This document shows positions 1 to 8,092 of a stretch of DNA of 64,000 nt, piece by piece. Below the pieces are notes generated by a model. The model did not search any database. It saw only the letters and a program-made list of their open reading frames with translations, and was not told the origin of the DNA. Source of the stretch: a virus; the IMG/VR virus record IMGVR_UViG_3300035670_000055, positions 51,493 through 115,492 of that record; one strand, given 5' to 3'. The position numbers and the translations under genes were made by a program. Every line of letters begins with the position of its first letter. Position 1 is the first letter of the stretch.

Positions 1-226
1 CAAGTATTTCATTAAAGTGAATATACTTATTTCCTGATTTTGTTACTATTAATTTATCATCTAATAAATCATCGTATATAGGAGAGAAGTTTTGATCATT
101 CCCTCCATCTGATACAATGTTTACACTATGTACAATATTCTGATAAGACTGATTCTTTACATTAAGAATACATTGTCTTAACATATATGGTCTATTGTAT
201 GAGCATGTAAAAATTAAAACTTTCAT
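1..226 (-). CDS. Glycosyltransferase family 2-like protein (N-terminal part, cut by window edge)
   Basis: The first 75 residues of a protein that continues beyond the window. It starts at the ATG at 226-224 with a hydrophobic strand (KVLIFTCSYNRP), then a Q-C-I-L-N-V-K-N-Q-S helix and IVSDGGND. This is the usual beginning of a GT-A fold family 2 glycosyltransferase, in which the first strand and the following acidic residue bind the nucleotide sugar. Its start overlaps the stop of the upstream endonuclease gene by one base (TAATG), suggesting coupled translation. Acceptor and sugar cannot be told; phage GT2 enzymes often modify DNA bases or virion and host surface glycans. Confidence 0.6.
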   Translation of the reverse strand, partial: MKVLIFTCSYNRPYMLRQCILNVKNQSYQNIVHSVNIVSDGGNDQNFSPIYDDLLDDKLIVTKSGNKYIHFNEIL

Positions 227-957
227 TACCAAATATGTGCTACATTACTAAAACATTCTTGATACCCATTAAATTTAATTAAAGGTTTATACTTTTTATC
301 TTTATTCATCTTTTTTAGTTTATTTTCTAGATTATATATTTTATTACAACTATCTTCTATAATTTTTATTATAGAATAATTATAAGGCATTTCTTTTTTA
401 GATTTAAATCTTTTTTCTATTGTTTGAAAAGTTCTTCCAATTTTATAAAATTCTTCAAAATCATTCCAACATTTTATAATATATATTTTATATGTATGAA
501 AATTTTTTGATTCTTTAGCAGACTTTTCCCAGTTTTTTTCAGACCACCCTGTTGGATTATTAGAATGTAAAATAGAACTTTTTATATTTTTACATTTGGG
601 ACATCCTTTTTTATTTAAATGATCATTTGCTTCTTGTAAAAAATTACCATGAATTTTACAAGTTATTGTTATTTTATTATGTGCTGTTGTATAGTTAATA
701 AAATCATAAGTATACTTAAAATTATGTATTAAATTAGCTTTATTAGAATAATATTCATTTTTATTTAGAGCAGTATTTATAGAAGGTATTACACCATTCA
801 TTAAATGTCCTTTTCTTATTTTACATAATCCTAAAGAAGTTTCAACTATAACATATAAATTATTAATTCCTACCTCTTCTAAAATAATAATAGAAGAGGT
901 AGGGAATTTATTTTTATATTTTGTTATAAAAGAATCTAACATTTTATCACCACACAT
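226..957 (-). CDS. GIY-YIG-like homing endonuclease with zinc-binding domain
   Basis: 243 residues. The middle (about 93-125) has ITCKIHGNF followed by a CPKC pair, the C-H-C-C zinc motif common in phage homing endonucleases. The C-terminal half has YKIYIIKC...FYKIGRT and a downstream basic helix, resembling a degenerate GIY-YIG nuclease core. The ATG used overlaps the end of the groES-like gene by 11 bases; a second ATG at 942 just after that stop is an equally good start. The last six residues (NVAHIW) copy the last six of the groES-like protein (DVAHVW), which suggests the gene inserted at the 3' end of that gene. Confidence 0.6.
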   Translation of the reverse strand: MCGDKMLDSFITKYKNKFPTSSIIILEEVGINNLYVIVETSLGLCKIRKGHLMNGVIPSINTALNKNEYYSNKANLIHNFKYTYDFINYTTAHNKITITCKIHGNFLQEANDHLNKKGCPKCKNIKSSILHSNNPTGWSEKNWEKSAKESKNFHTYKIYIIKCWNDFEEFYKIGRTFQTIEKRFKSKKEMPYNYSIIKIIEDSCNKIYNLENKLKKMNKDKKYKPLIKFNGYQECFSNVAHIW

Positions 958-1237
958 GCGCTACATCAAATACAGACACCATGATAACTTCTTTATCTTC
1001 CGATAAAGGAATTTTTACAACTCCTCTAGCAGCAGAACTAGGATCAATCATAACTTCATCTCCAGGAACAATATGTTCTACACCATTTCCTACAGCATAT
1101 ACTTTTAATCTTCCATAAGTTCTAAGCTTTTCTTTTTCTAATTCTATTTTAGATGCTTCATCTAATACTAAATTACTTTTTGGTTCTTCTGGTAATTCCA
1201 GATAAATTCTAGTTCCTAATAATTTTTTAAATTCCAT
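947..1237 (-). CDS. groES: GroES-like co-chaperonin
   Basis: 96 residues, the normal length of a GroES subunit. It begins with KKLLGTRIYLELPEE (first strand of the Cpn10 barrel), has a 22-residue mobile-loop-like segment, then YAVGNGVEHIVPGDEVMIDPSSAARGV, matching the GroES pattern V-x-A-V-G-x-G...V-x-x-G-D-x-V. No GroEL is seen here, so it presumably works with the host GroEL, as T4 gp31 does for capsid folding. This role is inferred from family knowledge. It sits four bases from the preceding gene, and its 3' end is overlapped by a homing endonuclease gene. Confidence 0.75.
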   Translation of the reverse strand: MEFKKLLGTRIYLELPEEPKSNLVLDEASKIELEKEKLRTYGRLKVYAVGNGVEHIVPGDEVMIDPSSAARGVVKIPLSEDKEVIMVSVFDVAHVW

Positions 1238-1241
1238 ATAA

Positions 1242-1751
1242 TTAATCTTTCCAAGTTAAATATTTTACTAAAGCCATTTGTGCAGAAACCAAAAGATTGA
1301 AAGCTTGAGTTCTTAAAACATTTCTTACCCAACTTGTATTTGCACTATCATTTGTAAGTTTAATATGAACTTTTTCAAGTAAATCTATTTGTTTAGCAGC
1401 TAACATTTTTGCTTCATAAACTTCATCACTTCCAGAAGGATTGAATGTAATTCCTACGGCTTTTTCACCAAATGTTTGTGGTCTTTCTGCATTTTCTATA
1501 ACATCATAAGTTTTTTCAAAGACATCTGGTTTGCATGGATAAAATTCTCCATTAATACCTTTAATAATATAATCTCCTTTTGAAGCTTTCATATCTCCTT
1601 CTAAAGTAGGAATTTTTAACTCTAAAGGTTCTTTAAGTTCTGTATATACAGTATCTAGTTTTTTTTCAACGAAAGCTTCAATTTCTTTTTTATTTGCTCC
1701 ATTGTATTCTACTGCTTGAACCACTACTGGTTTTTTTACATAATTTTTCAT
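1242..1751 (-). CDS. Phage protein with C-terminal Acb2/Tad1-like hairpin domain (candidate anti-CBASS sponge)
   Basis: 169 residues in two parts. Residues 1-88 (VVVQAVEYNG ... KGDYIIKGINGEFYPCKPDVFEKTY) form a small beta domain common in phages, of unknown function. Residues about 91-169 (TFGEKAVGITFNPSGSDEV..AK..AAKQIDLLE ... LRTQAFNLLVSAQMALVKYLTW) match the helical-hairpin domain of the Acb2/Tad1 families. Those proteins assemble and sequester cyclic nucleotide or gcADPR signals of CBASS and Thoeris defences. The NPSG turn and the A-Q-M-x-x-V-K-x-x-T-W ending are the clearest signs. Whether it binds a signal is inference. It lies directly upstream of the groES-like gene in the same orientation. 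Confidence 0.6.
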   Translation of the reverse strand: MKNYVKKPVVVQAVEYNGANKKEIEAFVEKKLDTVYTELKEPLELKIPTLEGDMKASKGDYIIKGINGEFYPCKPDVFEKTYDVIENAERPQTFGEKAVGITFNPSGSDEVYEAKMLAAKQIDLLEKVHIKLTNDSANTSWVRNVLRTQAFNLLVSAQMALVKYLTWKD

Positions 1752-1756
1752 AATGT

Positions 1757-2053
1757 TTATTTATATAGGTTACAAATTAATTTAATATATTTAGAATCTT
1801 TTATAAATCTAATATCATCTTGAAGTCCAAATTCTCCTTTTTTATAATAAAGTGAAATAAAATAATTAACAACTTCATCATGAGTTCTAAATTTCTTATA
1901 TCTATACAGAAAACCTGTTATATGATATAATAGTTCTTCTCCAAATTGAAGTATATTTTTTATTAATCTCGCTTCATCATTATTATATTTTTTTAAAAGG
2001 TCTAAATAATAATATTGTTTATAAAATATTTGATTTTTCTTAAGAGTGATCAT
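1757..2053 (-). CDS. Hypothetical protein, 98 aa
   Basis: Not recognised. Basic and rich in Tyr, Phe and Lys, predicted mainly helical, without Cys pairs or membrane segments. It ends five bases before the start of the Acb2/Tad1-like gene, so it probably shares a transcript with it. Confidence 0.5.
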   Translation of the reverse strand: MITLKKNQIFYKQYYYLDLLKKYNNDEARLIKNILQFGEELLYHITGFLYRYKKFRTHDEVVNYFISLYYKKGEFGLQDDIRFIKDSKYIKLICNLYK

Positions 2054-2058
2054 ATAAA

Positions 2059-2121
2059 TTATTTTAAATATTTTAATCTAGCTAATACTTTTTGTGACAT
2101 ATGTCCATCAAATACTTTCAT
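2059..2121 (-). CDS. Possible 20-aa peptide
   Basis: A 21-codon frame (MKVFDGHMSQ...) whose ATG overlaps the TGA of the upstream gene as ATGA, the arrangement used by many real gene pairs here. It ends just before the next gene. It fills an otherwise empty gap, but the length is too short to exclude chance. Confidence 0.25.
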   Translation of the reverse strand: MKVFDGHMSQKVLARLKYLK

Positions 2122-2399
2122 ATATTTACTAATCTTGTTTGTTCATAAAATCTTTCTATATCTTCTCCAGATAAGTAGATTTCGCTTTGAAATACTTCTA
2201 CTTGCTTTCTAACACCTGTAACTTTATTACTATGTGTGTTAATGTTTGGAACTTCTTTTACTCTTTCATGTAAATCATCTAATAATACTACTAATGTATT
2301 ATCATCTGTTTGTACAGATCTAATTACTTTGTTGATATTAAAACTGTCTCTAAATGTTTTATCACCTTCTGTTCTGGTGAAAAAGAATTGGTTTCTCAT
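2118..2399 (-). CDS. Hypothetical protein, 93 aa
   Basis: Unknown. It has a charged N-terminus (FFFTRTEGDKTFRDSFNINKVI) and a beta-rich core (TLVVLLDDLHERVKEVPN), resembling small phage proteins that give residue-by-residue parameters or bind partners. No catalytic motif is visible. It overlaps the HNH-like gene upstream by four bases. Confidence 0.55.
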   Translation of the reverse strand: MRNQFFFTRTEGDKTFRDSFNINKVIRSVQTDDNTLVVLLDDLHERVKEVPNINTHSNKVTGVRKQVEVFQSEIYLSGEDIERFYEQTRLVNI

Positions 2400-2782
2400 A
2401 AATTATATTTTAATTTTAAATATTTACGTCTATTATTAACTTCTTCATATCTATATATATCACTTTCTACTTGTTGGTGTTCTTCCCAGGTAAGCAGAAT
2501 TATATTTTCTTCATCAAATGCTATATCGGGATATTTACTTTTTGGTAAGAGGTGATGAAAGAATGTTGTACGTGGTTCATTTCCTAAAAACTTTCCAGAA
2601 ACTTCTGAGAAATGAGGTTTCTTTTTCCATATAGATAGAAAAAAATCTCTCATTTCATCAGTTTTAGTTTCCTTTTTATAACCTTTTAAAATTTTTTTTG
2701 TTTTAGGAATTGCTTTTTTTGGTTTATGAATGAAACAATATTCTGATTCACTCTTTTTTCCACAAACTTTACAATTCATCAT
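2396..2782 (-). CDS. HNH-like endonuclease
   Basis: 128 residues. It opens with MNCKVCGKKSESEYCFIH, a probable C-C-C-H zinc site, followed by a lysine-rich linker. The C-terminal half has TTFFHHLLPKSKYP..AFDEENIILLTWEEHQQVE, the H-H...N...H layout of a phage HNH nuclease. It overlaps dut by four bases (ATGA), so it is cotranscribed with the nucleotide-metabolism genes. It may be a free-standing homing endonuclease or a recombination nuclease; the sequence does not decide. Confidence 0.6.
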   Translation of the reverse strand: MMNCKVCGKKSESEYCFIHKPKKAIPKTKKILKGYKKETKTDEMRDFFLSIWKKKPHFSEVSGKFLGNEPRTTFFHHLLPKSKYPDIAFDEENIILLTWEEHQQVESDIYRYEEVNNRRKYLKLKYNL

Positions 2783-3222
2783 TCTCCTGTACTGCCAAAT
2801 CCTCCTGTATTTCTTTCTGATTCTAAAAGTTCTTCTGCTTCTTCAAACTCAATTTGTGGATAAGGTAAAATTATAATTTGACCTATTCTATCTCCTATTT
2901 CATAACTATAACCAAATCCGTAACTACCTTGCCATAAAGTAGATTTAAACTTAAACATAACTTCACCACGATAACCACTATCTAAAACCCCAACAGAATT
3001 GCTTAATAATAAATCTTTTTTTGCATTACTACTTCTTGGAAATAATAATCCTACATATCCTTTAGGAATTTCAAAAGCTAATCCAGTTCCATATACTATA
3101 TTTCCATTATTATCATAATATTTTGATGCGGCTACTAAATCCATTCCAGCATCCCCATCCTTGCTATAAGTTGGTAAAACACTGTTTTTTGATAATTTTT
3201 TAATTTTAATTTTTAAATTCAT
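2779..3222 (-). CDS. dut: dUTPase (dUTP diphosphatase)
   Basis: 147 residues, the size of a trimeric dUTPase. All five motifs are visible: DGDAGMDL (residues 22-29), PRSSNAKK, GVLDSGYRGEV with the catalytic Asp, GDRIGQIIILP, and the Phe-containing C-terminal arm RNTGGFGSTG. It hydrolyses dUTP to dUMP, keeping uracil out of phage DNA and feeding the ThyX encoded at 11.6-12.8 kb. It is one base from recA, in the same operon. Confidence 0.93.
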   Translation of the reverse strand: MNLKIKIKKLSKNSVLPTYSKDGDAGMDLVAASKYYDNNGNIVYGTGLAFEIPKGYVGLLFPRSSNAKKDLLLSNSVGVLDSGYRGEVMFKFKSTLWQGSYGFGYSYEIGDRIGQIIILPYPQIEFEEAEELLESERNTGGFGSTGE

Positions 3223-3223
3223 A

Positions 3224-4327
3224 TTATTCTTCTAATTTTTCTGGTTCACTAAATGCTTCATCTAATGTTTGTACAGGAAGAGATTTTTTTATTTCTGGTT
3301 GTTCTAGGATTTCTTCAACTATTTCATCATTATCTTCTTCTTTAATCTTTTCAACAATTTTTTCTTTTAATTGTTCAAAGAATTCATCATTCCCATCAAT
3401 AGATTGTTTAAATTCTTCAAGGTCATATTTTACTCCGTCAAATGTATATGTTTTGCCATACTTTTTACCTAATCCAAAATCATGAGCAAGATCCATAACT
3501 TCTCCAATTTTATCAATTCCTTTTCCATATACAATTTCAAAAGAAGATTGTCTATATGGAGGAGACATTTTATTTTTTACTGCTTTTAATTTAGTAATAT
3601 TACCATAAGTTACATCACCATCTTTTGCAAGACTCCTAGAAATTTCTACTCTAACATCAGAATAAAATTTAAGAGCATGACCACCTTGAGTTGTTGTAGG
3701 ATTACCAAACATTACTCCTATTTTCTCTCTATATTGGGAAATAACAATAACGCATACATTATGTGCAGAAAGTGCAGTTTTAAGTTTTGGATAAGCATTG
3801 CTATTTAATAATGCTTTTCTACCAATTGCAGAATCACCTACATCACCATCTAATACTTTTTTAGGAATTAATGATGAATCTGAATCAATAATAACAAGAT
3901 CAATTTCTCCTGTATTAATCATTTCCATAGCAATGTTAAAACCTTCTTCACCGCTAGACGGTTGAGCAATTAATAATTTAGTTGTATCAACTCCTAAAGA
4001 TTTAAAATAGCTTTTATCAACAGCATGTTCGCCATCAATATATAATACTGTTCCTCCGTTTTTTTGACAATTTGCAGTTGTATGCCCACATATTGTAGAT
4101 TTACCAGTACCTTCCCAACCCATTAATTCATAAAGTTTACCTTTTACAAATCCTCCTACACCTAGTGTTATATAATCTAATCCGATAGAACCTGATGAAA
4201 TTACGTCATAATCACTATTTGTTTTTGAATCTAATGATAATATTGTTCCTTCACCATAACTTTTATTAAGCTTATCTAAAGCTTCTTGAAATTTACTTTT
4301 TGTTTCTGTTTGTTTTTGTTTTGCCAT
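3224..4327 (-). CDS. recA: RecA-type recombinase
   Basis: 367 residues. A RecA core with Walker A GWEGTGKST (residues 70-78), Walker B LVIIDSDS (144-151), an intact QGGHALKFYSDVRVEI segment after the L2 region, and an acidic, glutamate-rich C-terminal tail. It forms filaments on ssDNA for strand exchange and repair or replication restart of phage DNA. It is closer to bacterial RecA than to T4 UvsX. It is preceded by a nested hairpin (4361-4448) and a TAAATTTG promoter candidate, and followed without a gap by dut. Confidence 0.92.
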   Translation of the reverse strand: MAKQKQTETKSKFQEALDKLNKSYGEGTILSLDSKTNSDYDVISSGSIGLDYITLGVGGFVKGKLYELMGWEGTGKSTICGHTTANCQKNGGTVLYIDGEHAVDKSYFKSLGVDTTKLLIAQPSSGEEGFNIAMEMINTGEIDLVIIDSDSSLIPKKVLDGDVGDSAIGRKALLNSNAYPKLKTALSAHNVCVIVISQYREKIGVMFGNPTTTQGGHALKFYSDVRVEISRSLAKDGDVTYGNITKLKAVKNKMSPPYRQSSFEIVYGKGIDKIGEVMDLAHDFGLGKKYGKTYTFDGVKYDLEEFKQSIDGNDEFFEQLKEKIVEKIKEEDNDEIVEEILEQPEIKKSLPVQTLDEAFSEPEKLEE

Positions 4328-4346
4328 TTTATTGTTGATTTGTTTA

Positions 4347-4361
4347 CAAATTTACAAAAAT
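4347..4361 (-). promoter_or_regulatory. Candidate Bacteroidetes-type promoter for recA
   Basis: On the minus strand the octamer TAAATTTG (4354-4347) fits the Bacteroidetes -7 box TAnnTTTG and lies 20 bases before the recA ATG. It is preceded by TTTTTG. The same 15-mer ATTTTTGTAAATTTG occurs upstream of the gene starting at 27693. No clear -33 TTTG is seen at the right distance, so this remains a candidate. Confidence 0.4.
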
Positions 4362-4448
4362 AATTCGTTTTTTCCTATTGTTAAAAAAGAAAAAGTCTTA
4401 AATTTTCATTAAGACTTTTTCACATTAACAATAAAACAAAACGAATTA
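4361..4448. terminator. Three-tier nested hairpin between nrdJ and recA
   Basis: Three nested perfect stems share one axis: TAATTCGTTTT with AAAACGAATTA (11 bp, 4361-4371/4438-4448), TATTGTTAA with TTAACAATA (9 bp, 4376-4384/4425-4433), and AAAAAGTCTTAA with TTAAGACTTTTT (12 bp, 4390-4401/4409-4420). The innermost stem ends in a T-run on both strands and would work as a bidirectional intrinsic terminator. The two outer stems are not needed for termination and suggest an added RNA-level role. Confidence 0.75.
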
Positions 4449-4483
4449 TATTACATTTTTACTTTTTATTTATTTATTCCAAA

Positions 4484-7400
4484 CTACCCACATTTACTAG
4501 ATCCACAATCTAAACATTTATTACACCCTTCTTCAAATATTACATTTTCAGAACCGCAATCATTACACTTCACCGTAGACTTTGCGCCATCAGGAATATA
4601 TTTCTTTAAAACTCTTACAAGTCCTTTTGTAAAAGAAAATAAATCTCCATTACATTTATTTATCTGTTCTACAATAAACTTAATATCTGCGCCATGTCTT
4701 AATGAAACAGAGACTAGTCTAGTAATAGCAGCTTGTTCGTCAGTCATTTCAGAAGTAACACTTTCTGAATAAGTCTCCCCATCTTTTATTAAATCATACC
4801 TACCTTTATTAATTTTCTTCAAAATTAATTCTTGTTCATGTGTAAAGTATTCTGTCACAAATACTTCGTAAGGTTTATTATTAAGTAATCCTACAATAAC
4901 GTTATATTTTTTACCATTTGCATTGGTAGTATGGATTTTACATTTAAGTTCTTTAGGTCTTTTGGGAGCATCTACGTAATTAAATTCATCTCTTCCTTTA
5001 TTTTCTGTAGTAGAGACTAGAACGCCACTTCTTGAACCATCCCTATAAACCGTAATACCTTTTAATCCTTTATTCCAAGATTCAAAATAAATTTTAGAAA
5101 CTTCCTCTTCTGATACATTATTTGGTAAATTAATAGTTGAAGAAATACTATGAGTAGTATATTTTTGTATAATACTCTGCATTTCGACTCTTTTAATCCA
5201 ATCTATATCATTAGCTGTAGAACCATCCCAAGGAGTAGTATGATTATCCAAAAATTCTTTCGTGATTTTAACTAATTCTTCCTGTTCTTCTTTAGTATTA
5301 ACATCTAGAGATATATTGATATTGAATAATTTCATATAATCAATTAATTTTGGATGAATTACAGCATATTCTTGCCAACTATCCCCAGACTCGTCCACAA
5401 AATCCACTCGTACATTTTTATCATTAGGATTGATTTTTTTTCTCCTAATATATGGATGTAATGAAAAGATTGGTTCAATTCCAGATGTAGTTTGAGTTAA
5501 TAAACTTACAGTACCAGTAGGGGCTACAGTATTCCAAGATACATTTCTTCTTCCATGTTCAATCATTCTTTTAGCTTGATTAGGATAATTATTACTTATA
5601 AAATTATAAAAAGAATTCTCTCCACCTAATAAATTAAAATCTCCTGGAAATAAAGATTTCCAATCAAATTCTAAAGAACTATTCCAACCTTCAAATGGAC
5701 CTCTAAGTATAGCTAAGTCAATAGTACAATCTAATTCAGCTTCCATTTTAATATGCATTATTTGTTCTACAAATAATAAAGCTTCATCTGAATCATATTT
5801 ATATCCTAAAGCAGCTAATGTATCTCCTAAAGCAGTAAAACCAAGTCCTGTTCTTCTGGAAGCTTGTGCTGTCTGTTTAATTTTATTCCATAGTTCAATT
5901 TCTGTCCATTTAACTTCATTTGATTCTGAGTCTGAATTAAGTTTGTTTAAAATTCTATTAATATGCTCAACTTCTAAATCAATAAGATCATCTGATAACC
6001 TCATTGCTTCATATGTAATTCTATAGAATTTTTCAGAATCAAATTCTACATCTTTTGTAAATGGATTCTTAACAAAGGAATAAAGATTTAATGCTATTAA
6101 TCTACAAGCATCATACGGTTGCATAAAAATTTCTCCGCAATTATGAGCTATAACTCCTTGAATAACACCCCAATGAGTATCATCATTTAAACTAAAATCA
6201 TAAACTGGTTTAACTTCTGTAATTTTTGCAGATAAAATTTTTGGAGCTTTTGTTAAAATAAGTTCTTTTAAAGAATCTTGTTTATAATTATGAACAAATC
6301 CAATATTCTCTGCAAATTTTAATACTGCCCTATATTTTGAAATATTTAAATCATAAGATTCTTTGCACAAATAAATTCCATTAGAAAATTCAACTTCTTT
6401 AGCTTTATTTGTAGTAAAATAATTATCAATTCCAAATTCTTGTAATACATTAGATAATTCTAAAATTAATTCTTTACAAGTAGATTTAAAAGATATTCTA
6501 TGTCCTTTTATAATACTTCCATTAGCTGACCATAATCCTTTTAAAAACATTAATTTATTATCAGGACTCCAATTATAAAAAGTTGTAGGTAAAGTCCTAT
6601 TTGGTAAAATAGAAGAATCAAATCCTAATTCTTTTAAAATCTCATTAAATCCTCCTAGATAAATTTTTCCAGTAGTCTTTACATTAAATAGCTTAGCAAT
6701 GTCTTCATCTTTTTCACCAATATTAACTTCTATACCTAAATGAGCAGTTGAATCTAGTCTTCCTGTACAACCATCTCCTTGTATAAATCCGTATTTAACA
6801 AACTCATTAATTTTGTCATTTATAATAAAGAAAGGCATTAGTCTATCCTCTTTAGTTATAAATTGAGCTTGTTTTTCTGAACCATCTGTTAACATAAATC
6901 TATGATCAATTGTGGTTACAATTGTTTCTTTATTACTTAAATTTAATGTGTAAGTAGCTTTCTCTCCTGATTTAAATACTGTTCCAGATACAATTTTTCC
7001 ATCTTTATTTACAAAATCAATATCTTGACCTTCTAAATCTCCAATTTTCTCATACCCATGAGCTGTTAGTATTTTAGTTTCATAGCTAAAACATGGATTA
7101 GTTGTTACCCCTTTGAATTGAGGATAAACTCCATCAGGTGAATAGTTATGATGATTATCTACAAATATAATTCCTGGTTCTGCGTATCCATGAGCTGATT
7201 TAATAACTTCTTCCCAATATTCTTTAGCTTTAATTTTTTTTGTATAAACAACATCTCTACTTTTTATATGAGAGCATCTATACAATGTATTATATTCTAT
7301 AGTTTCATCTGGGTATAATAATTCTTCTGTACTTGAATTACATGGAAATTTAAGAATGTAATCTTCATCATTTTCTACAGCTTTCATGAATTCATTATTA

Positions 7401-8044
7401 ATTTTAATAGAAATGTTGGCTCCTGTTACAGAAGTACCATCTCTTTTAATTTTAATGAAATCCATTACATCAGGATGGTTAATATCTATTGACAACATTA
7501 ATGCTCCTCTTCTTCCATTTTGAGCCACTTCTCTGGTAGTGTTGCTAAATCTATGCATGAATGATACAGCTCCTGTAGTAGTTTTTGCAGCGTTTGAAAC
7601 AGAAGTATTTTTAGGTCTAAGAGTAGATATATCTAATCCTACTCCACCTCTTCTTTTCATTAATTGAGCCATTTCTTCATCTTTTTGAAATATTCCACCA
7701 TAAGAATCTTCTGGTGTACCTATTACAAAACAATTAGATAATGAACCTATTGATTTTGCACCTAATTGAGACATAATAGAACCTTGAGGAATTATGTACT
7801 TAAAGTCTTTAAAAAGATTATAAATACTATTTTCTGTCATAAAACCTCTACTTTTACCATAAGTAGATAATAGTCTTAAGTCAGATTCTTTTTTCTGGTA
7901 TTCATAATCTATTCTAAAAAACTCCTTTGCCATTCTTTTATGCATATCATCAGGAATTTCTTCTTCTTCTTGTGCATATTTTCCTAACCATACTGATGAT
8001 GCTAAATCATCTCCATTAAAATAACTTAATAATTTGTCTTGCAT
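4484..8044 (-). CDS. nrdJ: Class II (B12-dependent) ribonucleotide reductase with intein
   Basis: 1186 residues, of which 318-635 are an intein, leaving an 868-residue enzyme. The extein has SMHRFSNTTREV, the split TNP/CGEIFMQPYDACRLI active-site loop, NVSWNTVAPTGTVSLL, and the C-terminal KGITVYRDGSR segment. It ends in a four-cysteine ribbon (CNDCG...CNKCLDCG) typical of adenosylcobalamin-dependent NrdJ. It reduces ribonucleotides to deoxyribonucleotides without a separate small subunit, so the host must supply cobalamin. It is separated from recA by a strong nested hairpin and probably heads or ends its own transcript. Activity depends on intein removal. Confidence 0.93.
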   Translation of the reverse strand: MQDKLLSYFNGDDLASSVWLGKYAQEEEEIPDDMHKRMAKEFFRIDYEYQKKESDLRLLSTYGKSRGFMTENSIYNLFKDFKYIIPQGSIMSQLGAKSIGSLSNCFVIGTPEDSYGGIFQKDEEMAQLMKRRGGVGLDISTLRPKNTSVSNAAKTTTGAVSFMHRFSNTTREVAQNGRRGALMLSIDINHPDVMDFIKIKRDGTSVTGANISIKINNEFMKAVENDEDYILKFPCNSSTEELLYPDETIEYNTLYRCSHIKSRDVVYTKKIKAKEYWEEVIKSAHGYAEPGIIFVDNHHNYSPDGVYPQFKGVTTNPCFSYETKILTAHGYEKIGDLEGQDIDFVNKDGKIVSGTVFKSGEKATYTLNLSNKETIVTTIDHRFMLTDGSEKQAQFITKEDRLMPFFIINDKINEFVKYGFIQGDGCTGRLDSTAHLGIEVNIGEKDEDIAKLFNVKTTGKIYLGGFNEILKELGFDSSILPNRTLPTTFYNWSPDNKLMFLKGLWSANGSIIKGHRISFKSTCKELILELSNVLQEFGIDNYFTTNKAKEVEFSNGIYLCKESYDLNISKYRAVLKFAENIGFVHNYKQDSLKELILTKAPKILSAKITEVKPVYDFSLNDDTHWGVIQGVIAHNCGEIFMQPYDACRLIALNLYSFVKNPFTKDVEFDSEKFYRITYEAMRLSDDLIDLEVEHINRILNKLNSDSESNEVKWTEIELWNKIKQTAQASRRTGLGFTALGDTLAALGYKYDSDEALLFVEQIMHIKMEAELDCTIDLAILRGPFEGWNSSLEFDWKSLFPGDFNLLGGENSFYNFISNNYPNQAKRMIEHGRRNVSWNTVAPTGTVSLLTQTTSGIEPIFSLHPYIRRKKINPNDKNVRVDFVDESGDSWQEYAVIHPKLIDYMKLFNINISLDVNTKEEQEELVKITKEFLDNHTTPWDGSTANDIDWIKRVEMQSIIQKYTTHSISSTINLPNNVSEEEVSKIYFESWNKGLKGITVYRDGSRSGVLVSTTENKGRDEFNYVDAPKRPKELKCKIHTTNANGKKYNVIVGLLNNKPYEVFVTEYFTHEQELILKKINKGRYDLIKDGETYSESVTSEMTDEQAAITRLVSVSLRHGADIKFIVEQINKCNGDLFSFTKGLVRVLKKYIPDGAKSTVKCNDCGSENVIFEEGCNKCLDCGSSKCG
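6140..7093 (-). mobile_element. Intein with LAGLIDADG (DOD) endonuclease inside nrdJ
   Basis: A 318-residue in-frame insertion. Block A at its N-terminus is CFSYETKILTAHGYEKIGDL. Block B includes TIDHRF. Two LAGLIDADG-like motifs follow (VKYGFIQGDGC and FLKGLWSANGS). The C-terminal blocks read KPVYDFSLNDDTHWGVIQGVIAHN, followed by Cys +1. Splicing would join TTNP to CGEIF, restoring the conserved TNPCGE loop. Cys1, the penultimate His, terminal Asn and Cys +1 are all present, so it looks splicing-competent. Confidence 0.92.
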
Positions 8045-8092
8045 TTTTATTTAATTTTTTGAGAGCGTGAATTTACAATTTTAATATCAATT

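Noticed and set aside
2015-2555. Several plus-strand open frames opposite the 93-aa, 98-aa and HNH genes
   Set aside because: Ser/Leu/Phe-rich translations without domain features, opposite to well-packed minus-strand genes; shadows.
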